Source: Bog-375 sp049587755 (lineage in GTDB: Bacteria > Acidobacteriota > Terriglobia > Bryobacterales > Bryobacteraceae). Taken from it: DNA of 64,000 nucleotides. The stretch spans positions 68,597 to 132,596 of the forward strand of contig JBAVEN010000063.1 in assembly GCA_049587755.1 (NCBI GenBank), in the 5' to 3' direction. The notes beneath the pieces were generated by a model that did no database searches, was not told where the DNA came from, and saw only the letters and a list, made by a program, of their open reading frames with translations. How positions within the stretch are numbered: position 1 is the stretch's first letter; each line of letters starts with the position of its first letter. Shown piece by piece: positions 26,382 through 34,967 of this stretch. The position numbers and the translations under genes were made by a program.

Positions 26382-27290
26382 ATGCCGGCCGGATTGCTCG
26401 GAATCGAGGAACTGGACCGCGCCGAAATCGAAGCCATTTTGGCGCGGGCCAAGGACTTCCAGCCCATCCAGAGCCAGTCGCAAAAGAAACTCGACACGCT
26501 GCGCGGCAAGATGATCGTCAACCTCTTCTACGAGGCCTCAACGCGCACGCGCACCAGTTTTGAGATCGCCGCCAAGCGGCTGGGCGGCGACGCGGTGTCG
26601 ATCACGGCGGCCGGATCAAGCGTCTCCAAGGGCGAATCGCTGGTGGATACGCTGAATACGCTGGCCGCCATGCGGCCGGACGCGATCGTGATGCGGCATG
26701 CGGCCTCGGGCGCGCCGCACTTTCTGGCGCGCCACCTGCCGACCCCGATCATCAATGCCGGCGACGGCACGCACGAGCATCCCACGCAGGCGCTGCTCGA
26801 CGCGCGCACGATTCTCGACCGGCGCCCGTCGCTCGAAGGCCTCAAGGTGGCCATCATCGGCGACATCGCGCACTCGCGCGTGGCGCGCTCCAACGTTCAC
26901 CTGCTGGCCAAGTTCGGCGCGCGAATCGTGCTTTGCGGTCCGGCTTCCCTGCTGCCGGCCGAGCTCGCGCAATTGGCTCCCGGCGTGGCCTTGACCACCG
27001 ATATCCGCGAGGCCATACGCGATGCCGACGTCATCATGATGCTGCGCGTGCAACTGGAGCGGCAGCACGAAGCGTCGTTTCCGGCCAGCGAATACTTCCG
27101 GTTTTACGGCCTGCAACTGGAACACCTGGATCTGGCGCGGCCGGACGCCATCGTCATGCACCCCGGCCCGATCAATCGCGGCCGCGAGCTGTCCTCCGAG
27201 GTGGCCGACTTTCAGCGCTCGGTCATCCTCAACCAGGTGGAAAACGGCATCGCCGTGCGCATGGCGGTGCTGGAAAGGGTGATTGGATAG
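26382..27290 (+). CDS. pyrB: Aspartate carbamoyltransferase catalytic subunit
   Basis: 302 residues. The carbamoyl-phosphate site STRTRTSFE is at residues 53-61, HPTQALLD at about 131 and the PxxxRxxE-like MHPGPINRGRELS near the end. It makes carbamoyl-aspartate in pyrimidine synthesis. No pyrI regulatory subunit is adjacent; with pyrC next door it may form a PyrB-PyrC complex as in Aquifex, which is inference. Confidence 0.97.
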   Translation: MPAGLLGIEELDRAEIEAILARAKDFQPIQSQSQKKLDTLRGKMIVNLFYEASTRTRTSFEIAAKRLGGDAVSITAAGSSVSKGESLVDTLNTLAAMRPDAIVMRHAASGAPHFLARHLPTPIINAGDGTHEHPTQALLDARTILDRRPSLEGLKVAIIGDIAHSRVARSNVHLLAKFGARIVLCGPASLLPAELAQLAPGVALTTDIREAIRDADVIMMLRVQLERQHEASFPASEYFRFYGLQLEHLDLARPDAIVMHPGPINRGRELSSEVADFQRSVILNQVENGIAVRMAVLERVIG

Positions 27291-27293
27291 GCC

Positions 27294-28571
27294 ATGCCCA
27301 TCTTGATCCGGAACGGCCGCGTGATCGACCCCGCCTCGCAGACCGACGGCACCGCCGACGTGCTGATCGCCGACGGGCGCATCGTCGGCGTGGCGCAGAA
27401 TCTGGCGTCCCCCAACGCCGAAGTATTCGATGCCACCGGCCTGGTGGTGGCTCCCGGCTTCATCGACATGCATGTCCACCTGCGCGAGCCCGGCTTCGAG
27501 CACGCCGAAACCATCGAGAGCGGTTCGCGCGCGGCGGCGGCAGGCGGGTTTACTTCCGTCTGCGCCATGCCCAACACCAAACCGGTGAATGACAGCGCCA
27601 CCGTCACCAGCTACATCGTGGAGCGGGCGCGGCGCATGGCGGCCGTGAACGTGTTCCCCATCGGCGCCATCACGAAGGGAAGCGCAGGCGAGGAACTGTC
27701 CACCATCGGCGCCATGAAGGCCGCCGGAGCGGTGGCCATTTCCGATGACGGCCAGCCGGTGATGAACGCGCGGGTGATGCGCCGCGCCATGGAGTTCGCC
27801 CGCTCCTACGATCTGCCGATCATCCAACACTGCGAGGATCTGAACCTGAGCTCGGGCGGGGACATGAACGAAGGCGCCCGCTCGGTGCGCTGGGGATTGC
27901 GCGGCATCCCGGCCGCCTCGGAAGACGTGATGGTGGCCCGCGACCTGGTGCTGGCGCAGTTGACCGGGGCGCGCTATCACGTGGCCCACATCTCGACGCG
28001 CAACGCGGTCGCCATGGTGGACCACGCGCGCCGCCAGGGCCTGCCGGTCACGTGCGAAGCCACGCCGCATCACTTCACGCTCGCCGACGACGACATGGCG
28101 GCTTACGACAGCAATTACAAGATGAAGCCGCCGCTGCGCTCGGCGTGCGACCGGGCGGCTTTAGTGGAGGGCATTGCCGCCGGCGCCGTCGCCGCCATCG
28201 CCACCGACCACGCTCCGCACCCGGGCAGCGAAAAAATGCAGGAATTTGAACGCTGCCCGTTCGGCATCATCGGTCTCGAAACGGCGCTGGGGCTGGCGCT
28301 CGACCGGCTCGTGCATTCGGGCAAGATCACGCTGGCGCGCATGGTAGAGCTGTTCACCACCGGTCCGGAGTCCATTTTGAGCCTTGGCCGCGGCACGCTC
28401 ACGCCCGGCGCACCCGCCGACGTCACCATCTTCAGCACCGAGCTTAACTGGACGTACGACGTCAACCAGTCGTTTTCCCGCAGCCGCAACTCCCCGTTTC
28501 ATGGAAGAACTTTCCGCGGCGGCCCGGTAGCCACCATCGTCAACGGCCAGTTTGCCTGGCGCCGGGCGTAG
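27294..28571 (+). CDS. pyrC: Dihydroorotase (class I)
   Basis: 425 residues. Zinc ligands are in DMHVHLREPG, the HCED and VAHIST blocks supply further His residues, and ATDHAPH gives the catalytic Asp. It cyclises carbamoyl-aspartate to dihydroorotate. Length and motifs fit the active ~45 kDa class, not the PyrC' pseudo-enzymes. The TAG stop shares its last G with a hairpin repeat. Confidence 0.97.
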   Translation: MPILIRNGRVIDPASQTDGTADVLIADGRIVGVAQNLASPNAEVFDATGLVVAPGFIDMHVHLREPGFEHAETIESGSRAAAAGGFTSVCAMPNTKPVNDSATVTSYIVERARRMAAVNVFPIGAITKGSAGEELSTIGAMKAAGAVAISDDGQPVMNARVMRRAMEFARSYDLPIIQHCEDLNLSSGGDMNEGARSVRWGLRGIPAASEDVMVARDLVLAQLTGARYHVAHISTRNAVAMVDHARRQGLPVTCEATPHHFTLADDDMAAYDSNYKMKPPLRSACDRAALVEGIAAGAVAAIATDHAPHPGSEKMQEFERCPFGIIGLETALGLALDRLVHSGKITLARMVELFTTGPESILSLGRGTLTPGAPADVTIFSTELNWTYDVNQSFSRSRNSPFHGRTFRGGPVATIVNGQFAWRRA

Positions 28572-28611
28572 GTGGGGCAGGTTTCAACCTGCCAACGCCC
28601 GCTTGCGGGCG
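28571..28611 (+). repeat. Hairpin repeat family A, full copy after pyrC
   Basis: Two adjacent hairpins are present: GGCAGGTTTCAACCTGCC (8-base stem, 2-base loop) and, after AA, CGCCCGCTTGCGGGCG (7-base stem, 2-base loop). It is identical for about 40 bases to the copy at 32305 and starts at the last base of the pyrC stop codon. It may act as terminator or mRNA 3' stabiliser. Confidence 0.85.
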
Positions 28612-28668
28612 CTTCCTATCGCGGCTTGCTGAGTAAACGGTCGTAGAAGGATTGCTGATCGCGTCCCC

Positions 28669-29487
28669 CTACATCGCTCTTCCCTTGTGCCAGTGCACGT
28701 CGAACAGGCCCTTCATGGCTTCACCCATGCCTTCGTGCTCAAACACCACCGATGTCCAGGCAGGCTTGGTGATGACTGGATCGAGCAGCGCCACCAGGCC
28801 GCGCATTCCGTCGAACACCGCCAGTTTCATGGGCAGTGAATCGGCTACCCGCACTTCCACGCCGGCGGCCGCATATTCGCCCAGGCGTTGCCGATGCTCT
28901 TCGTTGAGCGACGCGGCTTCCAGCAGGATGCGGCAGGCGACGCCGGCCGTGGCGGCCTGCTTCACCAGTTTCTCGTCCAGCGGGTCCACTGCGTATGGCG
29001 GCCGCGAAAACTCCAGGTATTCCGTCCGCACCTCGCTCAGCATGCGCCGGTATTCAGCCGCGGTCTGGGCGGGCTCGGTCACGATGCGCAAGAAATCCAG
29101 CGTGCCGCGCCCGCCCTGGCCTTCGGAGTAAAGCGATTTCAGATCGTCGGTCAAGGCCGAGCCGGCGCGGCCCTTGTCGGTCAGTTCCTGCTCGAGTGCC
29201 TGGCGCTGGCGGCTCAGATAGCTGGGGATGGCCAGGCTCGGTTCGACGGCTGAGAACAGCTTGGTGCGCTCTTGCACCACTTGTGCGAAGCCTCTTTCCA
29301 CCAGGCTGTCCAAAACCTCGTAGATCTTCTGCCGCGGCACGTGAGCGCGCGCCGCCAGTTCCAGCGCCTTAAACCGCGGGTGTCCCAGCAACACCAGGTA
29401 TGAGCGCGACTCATACGCGTTAAGCCCCAACTGCTGCAGCCTGCGCCAAAATCGCTGGAAGTCCACGGCGGCCAACTCTTCGTCCAT
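28669..29487 (-). CDS. TrmB-family transcription regulator
   Basis: 272 residues. Residues ~15-85 are the TrmB winged helix (LGLNAYESRSYLVLLGHPRFKALELAARAHVPRQKIYEVLDSLVERGFAQVV, in overlapping segments), followed by a helical linker and a C-terminal phospholipase-D-like effector domain (VDPLDEKLVKQAATAGVACRILLE, AAGVEVRVADSLPMKLAVFDG). Archaeal TrmB proteins sense sugars; the effector here is unknown. It is convergent with pyrC and divergent from the response regulator. Confidence 0.88.
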   Translation of the reverse strand: MDEELAAVDFQRFWRRLQQLGLNAYESRSYLVLLGHPRFKALELAARAHVPRQKIYEVLDSLVERGFAQVVQERTKLFSAVEPSLAIPSYLSRQRQALEQELTDKGRAGSALTDDLKSLYSEGQGGRGTLDFLRIVTEPAQTAAEYRRMLSEVRTEYLEFSRPPYAVDPLDEKLVKQAATAGVACRILLEAASLNEEHRQRLGEYAAAGVEVRVADSLPMKLAVFDGMRGLVALLDPVITKPAWTSVVFEHEGMGEAMKGLFDVHWHKGRAM

Positions 29488-29642
29488 ATGATTTCAACCT
29501 TACCAAACACAAGCGGCGAGTGGTGTTACCTGATGGCAGCATATCGACAGGCAATCCATCCGGCGAATCTGCTTTGGCGCCAGCGGCATAGGCCGCCGGC
29601 ATTAGAACTGGCCGCAATTTCCGCTTAAGATTGTGGAACAGT

Positions 29643-29671
29643 TTGACTTGGTAGTAATGGAACCATACAAT
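29643..29671 (+). promoter_or_regulatory. Near-consensus sigma-70 promoter for the NarL-type regulator
   Basis: -35 TTGACT (29643-29648), a 17-base spacer and -10 TACAAT (29666-29671). The predicted start of transcription leaves a leader of only about 12 bases before the ATG at 29690. Confidence 0.75.
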
Positions 29672-29689
29672 AGGCCTAGCGGGTAGTGT

Positions 29690-30433
29690 ATGGCTGAGAA
29701 TAACGCCGCAATCAACGGGCCCACGCCCGGCACGGGTGTTGGTGTCAAACCCAAGATCCGTATCGTGGTGGCCGACGATCATCCGATCTTTCGCGATGGT
29801 CTTTGTAAACTGCTGGCCCTGGAGGACGACTTCGATGTCGTGGCGCAAGCACAAGACGGCCGGCAAGTCCTTGATGTGTTACAACAGCTCGAACCGGACA
29901 TTCTGCTTCTGGACCTGAAAATGCCCGGTCTGGATGGGCTCGCCACGCTGCAGCGATTGCAAGTGGCGAAAGGCAAGACGCGCGTCATCGTGCTGACTGC
30001 CTCCGACGACAAAAACGAATTCGTGCAGGCCATGAAGCTGGGCACCTCCGGGATTGTGCTCAAGCAGACCGCGACGGACCAGTTGATCAAGAGCATTCGC
30101 AAAGTGCATGCGGGCGAGATCTGGCTGGATTCGCACACCACAGCGGCGGTGATCCGCCAGTTCGTGGCCAACGAAGATGCCGCCCCGCCGCCCCAGCAAC
30201 TCGCCGGCTCGCCGGCCCGGGAGCGGGAGCGCTCACCGCTGAGCCAGCGCGAACGCGAAATCGTCGCCCTGGTGGCACAGGGTTTCAAGAACAAGGAGAT
30301 GGCCGAGAAGATGTTTATCAGCGAGCAAACGGTGAAGAACCATCTGCACAACATCTTCGATAAGCTTGGCGTCTCCGACCGCCTGGAACTCGCGCTTTAC
30401 GCCATTCATAACAATCTGCACAACGGCCGCTAG
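29690..30433 (+). CDS. NarL/FixJ-family response regulator
   Basis: 247 residues. The receiver domain (~22-140) has the acidic pair Asp29/Asp30, the phospho-acceptor Asp75 in LLLDLKMPG, TASDD and the conserved Lys in IVLKQ. After a Pro/Arg-rich linker, a LuxR-type helix-turn-helix follows (LSQREREIVALVAQGFKNKEMAEKMFISEQTVKNHLHNIFDKLGV, in segments). No histidine kinase is encoded next to it, so it is an orphan regulator. A very good promoter lies directly upstream. Confidence 0.95.
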   Translation: MAENNAAINGPTPGTGVGVKPKIRIVVADDHPIFRDGLCKLLALEDDFDVVAQAQDGRQVLDVLQQLEPDILLLDLKMPGLDGLATLQRLQVAKGKTRVIVLTASDDKNEFVQAMKLGTSGIVLKQTATDQLIKSIRKVHAGEIWLDSHTTAAVIRQFVANEDAAPPPQQLAGSPARERERSPLSQREREIVALVAQGFKNKEMAEKMFISEQTVKNHLHNIFDKLGVSDRLELALYAIHNNLHNGR

Positions 30434-30551
30434 CGCCGTCTCTGAAGTTCTGCCCGGTGTGTTCGGTTATCGCCAAAAAAGCTTGACTCTGACGCAACGT
30501 CAGGCTGCAAAGCGGGGACTGGCTCGAATTTCGCCGCTTTTGCGAAACTTC

Positions 30552-31394
30552 GTGCCTGTACCCGGTTTGCCCCATGTGCCATTGTGGCGCAACTCATTGC
30601 CGGTCGTCCGCCGTTGCCTTGCGCTTCTGGCGCTAGCGAGTGCGCCGGCTTGGGCTGACGCCATTCTCAAGCCGGCACCGCTCGCCAGGTACGAGGCTTA
30701 CATCCGCGAGACAGAATCCCGCATCCAGCGCGAAGTCCAGTCCGCACCGTTTCTTTGGGCGGAGCAATCGGCGGCCCGCCTGCAACGTGTGCGCGCCCGC
30801 GAGGTGGTGATCGAACCGGGAAACGGTAAGGGCCTGGAGGACATCGGCGATGCCCTGATCCACGACTGGATTGGCGCCGTTTTCATCCCCGGTGTGAAGC
30901 TCGAGCAAGCCATCGCCTTCCTCCAGGATTACGGGGTCCACAAGAACTACTACCGTCCTGAAGTGATCGATTCCCGCCTGCTGAGCCACAACGGCAATGA
31001 ATTCCGGCTGTACTACCGCATCACGAAGAAGAAGATCGTGACCGTGGTTGTGAACGCCAACATCACCGCAACGTACGTGCGGCTGAGCAAGACCCGCGCC
31101 CTGAGCGTGGGCCACTCTACCCGCATCGCCGAGGTTAAGGATGTGGGCCAAGCCACGGAGCACGAGGCCCCGGTGGGCCACGACCACGGCTTCCTGTGGA
31201 GATTGAATACCTTTTGGCGGATCGAAGAGAAGGACGGCGGCGTCTACCTGGAGTGCCGCTCCATAACGCTTTCGCGCTCGGTGGCGACCGGCCTCGGCTG
31301 GCTGATCTATCCAATCATCCGTACCTTCCCTCGCGAATCGTTGGCCCATCTATTGGCGGAAAGCCGCAATGGCATCCTCGCGCACAGCCGGTGA
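30552..31394 (+). CDS. Exported protein, START/SRPBCC-like pattern, function unknown
   Basis: 280 residues from a GTG at 30552; GTG 30576 and TTG 30597 are in-frame alternatives. I discard the further upstream frame because it overlaps the response regulator. A signal peptide (CLALLALASAPAWA-D) precedes a domain with GVKLEQAIAFLQDYGVHKNYYRPEV, alternating strands (FRLYYRITKKKIVTVVVN) and a terminal helix (FPRESLAHLLAESRNGI), resembling a START/SRPBCC helix-grip fold. The fold call is inference. Confidence 0.65.
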   Translation: MPVPGLPHVPLWRNSLPVVRRCLALLALASAPAWADAILKPAPLARYEAYIRETESRIQREVQSAPFLWAEQSAARLQRVRAREVVIEPGNGKGLEDIGDALIHDWIGAVFIPGVKLEQAIAFLQDYGVHKNYYRPEVIDSRLLSHNGNEFRLYYRITKKKIVTVVVNANITATYVRLSKTRALSVGHSTRIAEVKDVGQATEHEAPVGHDHGFLWRLNTFWRIEEKDGGVYLECRSITLSRSVATGLGWLIYPIIRTFPRESLAHLLAESRNGILAHSR

Positions 31395-31474
31395 TTCGGC
31401 CGCGGCGCGGTCGAGGCATGCCGGGTGGCGCCGGTTGTTTTGCACGCTGCATCGGCATTATCCTGATGTTCGCC

Positions 31475-32305
31475 ATGACGCGGAACGATTTTCTCAAGCT
31501 CTCCGCCGCGGCCGCGCTTTCGACCGCGGCCGCGGCTCAAAATCAGCAGCCCAATCCGGACCTGGGTTTCACCGACACTCCCATGGAGCCGGGCTTGCCC
31601 TGGCACGTGCACGATCCGGCGCGCCCGCATCCCAATGTGATCGTCCCCGGCAGCATGCCGGGCGCTCCGCCGTCGGACGCCATCGTTCTGTTCGATGGCA
31701 AGGACCTCTCGCACTGGGTGCAGCGCGGCCGGGGCGCCAACGCTGGCAAACCGATCGACCCCGTGTGGAAGCTCGGCCCCGGCTACTTCGAGGTGGTGGG
31801 CAACTCGGGAGACCTGCTGACGCGCGAGAAGTTCGGCGATTGCCAGTTGCACGTGGAGTGGGCGTCGCCCGCGCCGCCGCACGGCAACAGCCAGGGCCGC
31901 GGCAACAGCGGTGTGATCTTCATGAGCCGCTATGAAATCCAGGTGCTGGACGCGTGGGAGAACCCGACGTACGCGGATGGCCAGACGGCCGCGATTTACG
32001 GCCAGTGGCCCCCACTGGCGAACCCGGCACGAAGGCCAGGCGAGTGGAACACTTACGACATCGTCTTCGAAGCGCCGCGCTTTGCGGGCGACCAGGTGAC
32101 CAAGCCGGCGTTTGTGACGGTGTTTTACAACGGCGTGGTAGTGCACAACCACAAGGAGATCATGGGCGCCATGGTCTACCGGCATGTTGCTCACTACACG
32201 CCGCACGGGGCCGAAGAGCCGCTGATGCTGCAGGACCACCACGATCCCGTGCGCTACCGCAATATCTGGATCCGCCGGCTAGGCGGTTACGACCAGGCGG
32301 AGTAG
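31475..32305 (+). CDS. Exported DUF1080 protein (3-keto-disaccharide hydrolase-like)
   Basis: 276 residues from the ATG at 31475; an ATG at 31466 would add three residues. A short signal region (LSAAAALSTAAAA-Q) is followed by a concanavalin-like DUF1080 domain: IVLFDGKDLSHWVQRG, WKLGPGYFEVVGNSGDLLT, HVEWASP, GNSGVIFMSRYEIQVLD and WNTYDIVFEAPRF, ending with a typical YRNIWIRRL. This family acts on oxidised disaccharides or other glycans outside the cytoplasm. Its stop codon shares its last base with a hairpin repeat. Confidence 0.9.
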   Translation: MTRNDFLKLSAAAALSTAAAAQNQQPNPDLGFTDTPMEPGLPWHVHDPARPHPNVIVPGSMPGAPPSDAIVLFDGKDLSHWVQRGRGANAGKPIDPVWKLGPGYFEVVGNSGDLLTREKFGDCQLHVEWASPAPPHGNSQGRGNSGVIFMSRYEIQVLDAWENPTYADGQTAAIYGQWPPLANPARRPGEWNTYDIVFEAPRFAGDQVTKPAFVTVFYNGVVVHNHKEIMGAMVYRHVAHYTPHGAEEPLMLQDHHDPVRYRNIWIRRLGGYDQAE

Positions 32306-32345
32306 GTGGGGCAGGTTTCAACCTGCCAACGCCCGCTTGCGGGCG
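32305..32345 (+). repeat. Hairpin repeat family A, full copy after the DUF1080 gene
   Basis: Same two hairpins as at 28571, again beginning at the last base of the upstream TAG. Identity covers about 40 bases, including the TAG itself, and ends abruptly after the second hairpin. Confidence 0.85.
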
Positions 32346-32360
32346 GATCTTGTCAAAATC

Positions 32361-33134
32361 CGGCGGTGGGTCAGTCGCCGAGATGGGCGTGGCGGGGCCC
32401 GGCACCAGGAAGGCCATTTTCCGATAACCCCACTTTTGGACCGCTACTCAGCCAGCCGCGTCAGGAATCTGCTTGCCAATCGCGCCGGAGGCTGCGACAT
32501 TGTAGGCATGGCCAACCATGGAGCCGTGGAAACCGAGATGCGCCAGAAGAGACTCCCAGTTCGAGTGCGCATCGCACTGGCTGCACTTCTGATTGCAGCA
32601 ACGTTGCCTCGCTCGGACGCACAGTCCGCCAAGACCATGGCAGCGCCCACGTTTTACATCGCTGCGAGCGGAGAGTACAGCATGTACTCGCCAACGTTGA
32701 CGTTGAAGGGCGCGTCTAACCTGCCGCCGGGATCGAAGCTGACCGTGTTCCTCTACGATTTCATCGGCTACAAGAGCAGCACCCTCAGTGAAGAAGCTAT
32801 CGTTGCGCTCCCTGAGAGCGGCCTATTTGAAGTCACCCTAAAGCCGCGGGAAGGGAAGACACTCAAACAGAATATGGTTTGCGACATTTCCTTCATCCCA
32901 CACGGCGTTGTTCCGCAGGAAACCGCGGTTTTGAAAATCACCGGCAAAAACGGTGAGTCGCTAGGGATAGGCACGAATCCGCAGATTGGGAAGAACTCGG
33001 GCGGATACTATCTCCAAGCCTTTGTCCATATCCCTTAGTCATTAGCCGGCGGTTGTGGACAAAAAACGGGGATACCGGAAACTGGCGAGGCCACTTGAGC
33101 GGAACGTCGCCAAGTCGGGAACTGACCCACCACC
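32361..33134. other. Region bracketed by imperfect inverted repeats
   Basis: 32362-32388 and the reverse complement of 33108-33134 share GGTGGGTCAGT and match at about 21 of 27 positions. They enclose one exported-protein gene. This could be a small, decayed mobile unit, but no transposase is present. Confidence 0.35.
32538..33038 (+). CDS. Exported protein of unknown function
   Basis: 166 residues from the ATG at 32538; an upstream ATG at 32508 is possible. A signal peptide (VRIALAALLIAATLPRSDA-Q) is followed by a beta-rich domain (SPTLTLKGASNLPPGSKLTVFLYDF). No family recognised. It sits alone between a hairpin repeat and the glycosyltransferase gene, inside a pair of imperfect inverted repeats. 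Confidence 0.65.
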   Translation: MRQKRLPVRVRIALAALLIAATLPRSDAQSAKTMAAPTFYIAASGEYSMYSPTLTLKGASNLPPGSKLTVFLYDFIGYKSSTLSEEAIVALPESGLFEVTLKPREGKTLKQNMVCDISFIPHGVVPQETAVLKITGKNGESLGIGTNPQIGKNSGGYYLQAFVHIP

Positions 33135-33236
33135 TGGAATCCCACGCCCTGCCACTCTCATGCCCAACGCCCACGGCCAAGCTTCGCGCCAAGCCCCGCT
33201 GCTGAATTGTGATTGAATAAGGACTGGCAGCCTCCC

Positions 33237-34220
33237 TTGACCCAGAACCCTCCGCGCATCCTCGTGGTCCGGCTTGGCGCGATGGGCGATATCGTCCACG
33301 CCTTGCCCGCAGTAGCTTCTCTGAAACAAGGTTTCCCGGGCTCGCACCTCACTTGGGTGATCGAACCGCAGTGGGCGCCGTTGCTCGAGGGCAATCCATT
33401 TGTCGACCGCGTGATTCTGCTGCGCCGCCGCGACGCCGCCGGCCTGTTGGCTTCGTGGCGCGAGCTGCGTTCCGCCCGATTCGATTTCGCCGTGGATTTC
33501 CAGGGCCTGCTAAAGTCCGCCGTGGTGGCCGCGGCCGCGCGCCCCGGCCGCATTTTCGGCTGGGACCGCAGCCAGCTCCGCGAGGCCGCGGCGGGCGTTT
33601 TTTACACCATCCGCGCTTCGAGTGCCGCCGCGCATGTGGTGGACCGCAATCTCGACCTTGCCGCTGCCGCCGGCGCCGCCGGCGCCATTCGCGTTTTCCC
33701 GTTGCCGCCCGGCCGGCCCGAAGGGGCGTTGCCCGATGGCGGTTTCGTCCTCGCCTCGCCCATGGCCGGCTGGCGCGCCAAGCAATGGCCGCTCGAAAAC
33801 TACCTGGCGCTGGCCGGAATGCTTATGCGCGAGTGTAGCCTTCCGCTTGTGCTCAACGTTCCGCCGGCCGCTCCGCTCGGAACTACGGAAGGCGTTTGGC
33901 CGCACGCCTGTGGCCTGCCCGGTTTGATCGATGCCACGCGCCGCGCCGCCGCGGTGGTGGGCGTGGACAGCGGACCGCTGCACCTGGCCGCGGCACTGGG
34001 CAAACCCGGCGTGGCGCTGTTTGGTCCCACCGACCCGGCGCGCAACGGTCCTTATGGCAATTCCCTCCGCGTACTGCGGTGGCCCGGTGCCGTGACCACT
34101 TACAAGCGCCTCGACGCCATCGACGAGAGCATGCGCCGGATCGCGCCTGAGGAAGTGTTCGACTCCCTGCGCGCCGCGCTTGGCTGCGCGGACGGCTCCA
34201 GCGGGTGCGTGGCCGGATGA
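33237..34220 (+). CDS. Glycosyltransferase family 9 (heptosyltransferase-like)
   Basis: 327 residues from a TTG at 33237 that has AAGGA upstream; a TTG at 33213 would add eight residues. The GT9 fold is shown by ILVVRLGAMGDIVHALPAV at the start, DFAVDFQGLLKSAVVA, and the nucleotide-sugar site VVGVDSGPLHLAAALGKPGVALFGPTDPARNGPYG. Members add heptose or related sugars to the lipopolysaccharide core at the cytoplasmic face of the inner membrane. Its stop overlaps the next ATG. Confidence 0.9.
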   Translation: MTQNPPRILVVRLGAMGDIVHALPAVASLKQGFPGSHLTWVIEPQWAPLLEGNPFVDRVILLRRRDAAGLLASWRELRSARFDFAVDFQGLLKSAVVAAAARPGRIFGWDRSQLREAAAGVFYTIRASSAAAHVVDRNLDLAAAAGAAGAIRVFPLPPGRPEGALPDGGFVLASPMAGWRAKQWPLENYLALAGMLMRECSLPLVLNVPPAAPLGTTEGVWPHACGLPGLIDATRRAAAVVGVDSGPLHLAAALGKPGVALFGPTDPARNGPYGNSLRVLRWPGAVTTYKRLDAIDESMRRIAPEEVFDSLRAALGCADGSSGCVAG

Positions 34221-34768
34221 TTGAGTTTCCGAAACCTTACGCGGATGCCGTGGCGCGGCTGCGCGTGCCGTCCGGCTTTCTCATCGTGGTGATCTTTGCC
34301 TGGTTGTCCCGTCCCCTGCCGGCGTCCATTGCCTGGGGAGTCCCGGTTTTGCTGTTGGGTCTTCTGCTGCGCGGCTGGGCGGCGGGGTGTTTGGATAAGA
34401 ATCGGCAGCTTTCCACCGGCGGACCCTACGCCCACACGCGCAACCCGCTCTACCTGGGCACGCTGCTGGTCGCTGCCGGTCTCGCCATTGCCGCGCGCAG
34501 CCCGTGGCTGGCGCTGCTATTCGCTTGTGTCTTCGTGTTCGTATATCTGCCGGTCATCCAACTGGAAGAACAACACCTGCGCCACCTGTTTCCGGAGTAC
34601 GCATCCTATGCGGCACGGGTAAGAGCGCTGTGGCCGCGCCTGACGCCGGACCGCGAATCAGCGCGAGCGCCGTTCCGCTTTCGCTTGTATCTCCAGAATC
34701 AGGAATATCAAGCCGCCGCCGGATTCGCCATCGGGCTGCTTTACCTGATCTGGCGGCTGCCGCGATGA
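34217..34768 (+). CDS. Isoprenylcysteine methyltransferase-like membrane protein
   Basis: 183 residues, started at the ATGA overlap with the glycosyltransferase gene. Four or five membrane helices are seen. The ICMT/PEMT signature GPYAHTRNPLYLGTLLVAAG and the later EEQHLRHLFPEYASY block are intact, so SAM-dependent methylation of a lipid or isoprenoid-type substrate is likely. Coupling to the GT9 gene hints at envelope lipid or glycan modification. Confidence 0.87.
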   Translation: MIEFPKPYADAVARLRVPSGFLIVVIFAWLSRPLPASIAWGVPVLLLGLLLRGWAAGCLDKNRQLSTGGPYAHTRNPLYLGTLLVAAGLAIAARSPWLALLFACVFVFVYLPVIQLEEQHLRHLFPEYASYAARVRALWPRLTPDRESARAPFRFRLYLQNQEYQAAAGFAIGLLYLIWRLPR

Positions 34769-34776
34769 GAAAGAAA

Positions 34777-34815
34777 GGTCGAGATGAATCTCGACCCTGC
34801 GCGCAAGACTGCGCG
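34777..34815. repeat. Double-hairpin element (family B)
   Basis: GGTCGAGATGAATCTCGACC (9-base stem, 2-base centre) is followed at once by GCGCGC-AAGACT-GCGCGC. The design matches family A, two short-loop hairpins in tandem, but the sequence differs. It lies just after the methyltransferase stop. Confidence 0.65.
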
Positions 34816-34931
34816 CGCCACGGAAACCCAAAAAACCTGAATCCTTTCCGCCCTGCGATGTATCCAACCTGACAAAACCAAACGGCACGGGTCAAAACGG
34901 GCCCGAAGGGGAGTGCCGCTTGTGACCTTGA

Positions 34932-34967
34932 CGCGCATGACCGTTCGGAGGGTATCGGTCATGCGCG
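34932..34967. terminator. Inverted repeat overlapping the MATE gene stop
   Basis: CGCGCATGACC (34932-34942) and GGTCATGCGCG (34957-34967) form a perfect 11-base stem with a 14-base loop. It spans the reverse-strand stop codon at 34959-34961. No T-run is present, so its role as a terminator between convergent genes is inferred. Confidence 0.5.

Noticed and set aside
26616..28073. Reverse-strand open frame of 485 residues opposite pyrB and pyrC
   Set aside because: His/Arg/Gly-rich shadow typical of high-GC antisense frames; the sense genes carry all motifs.
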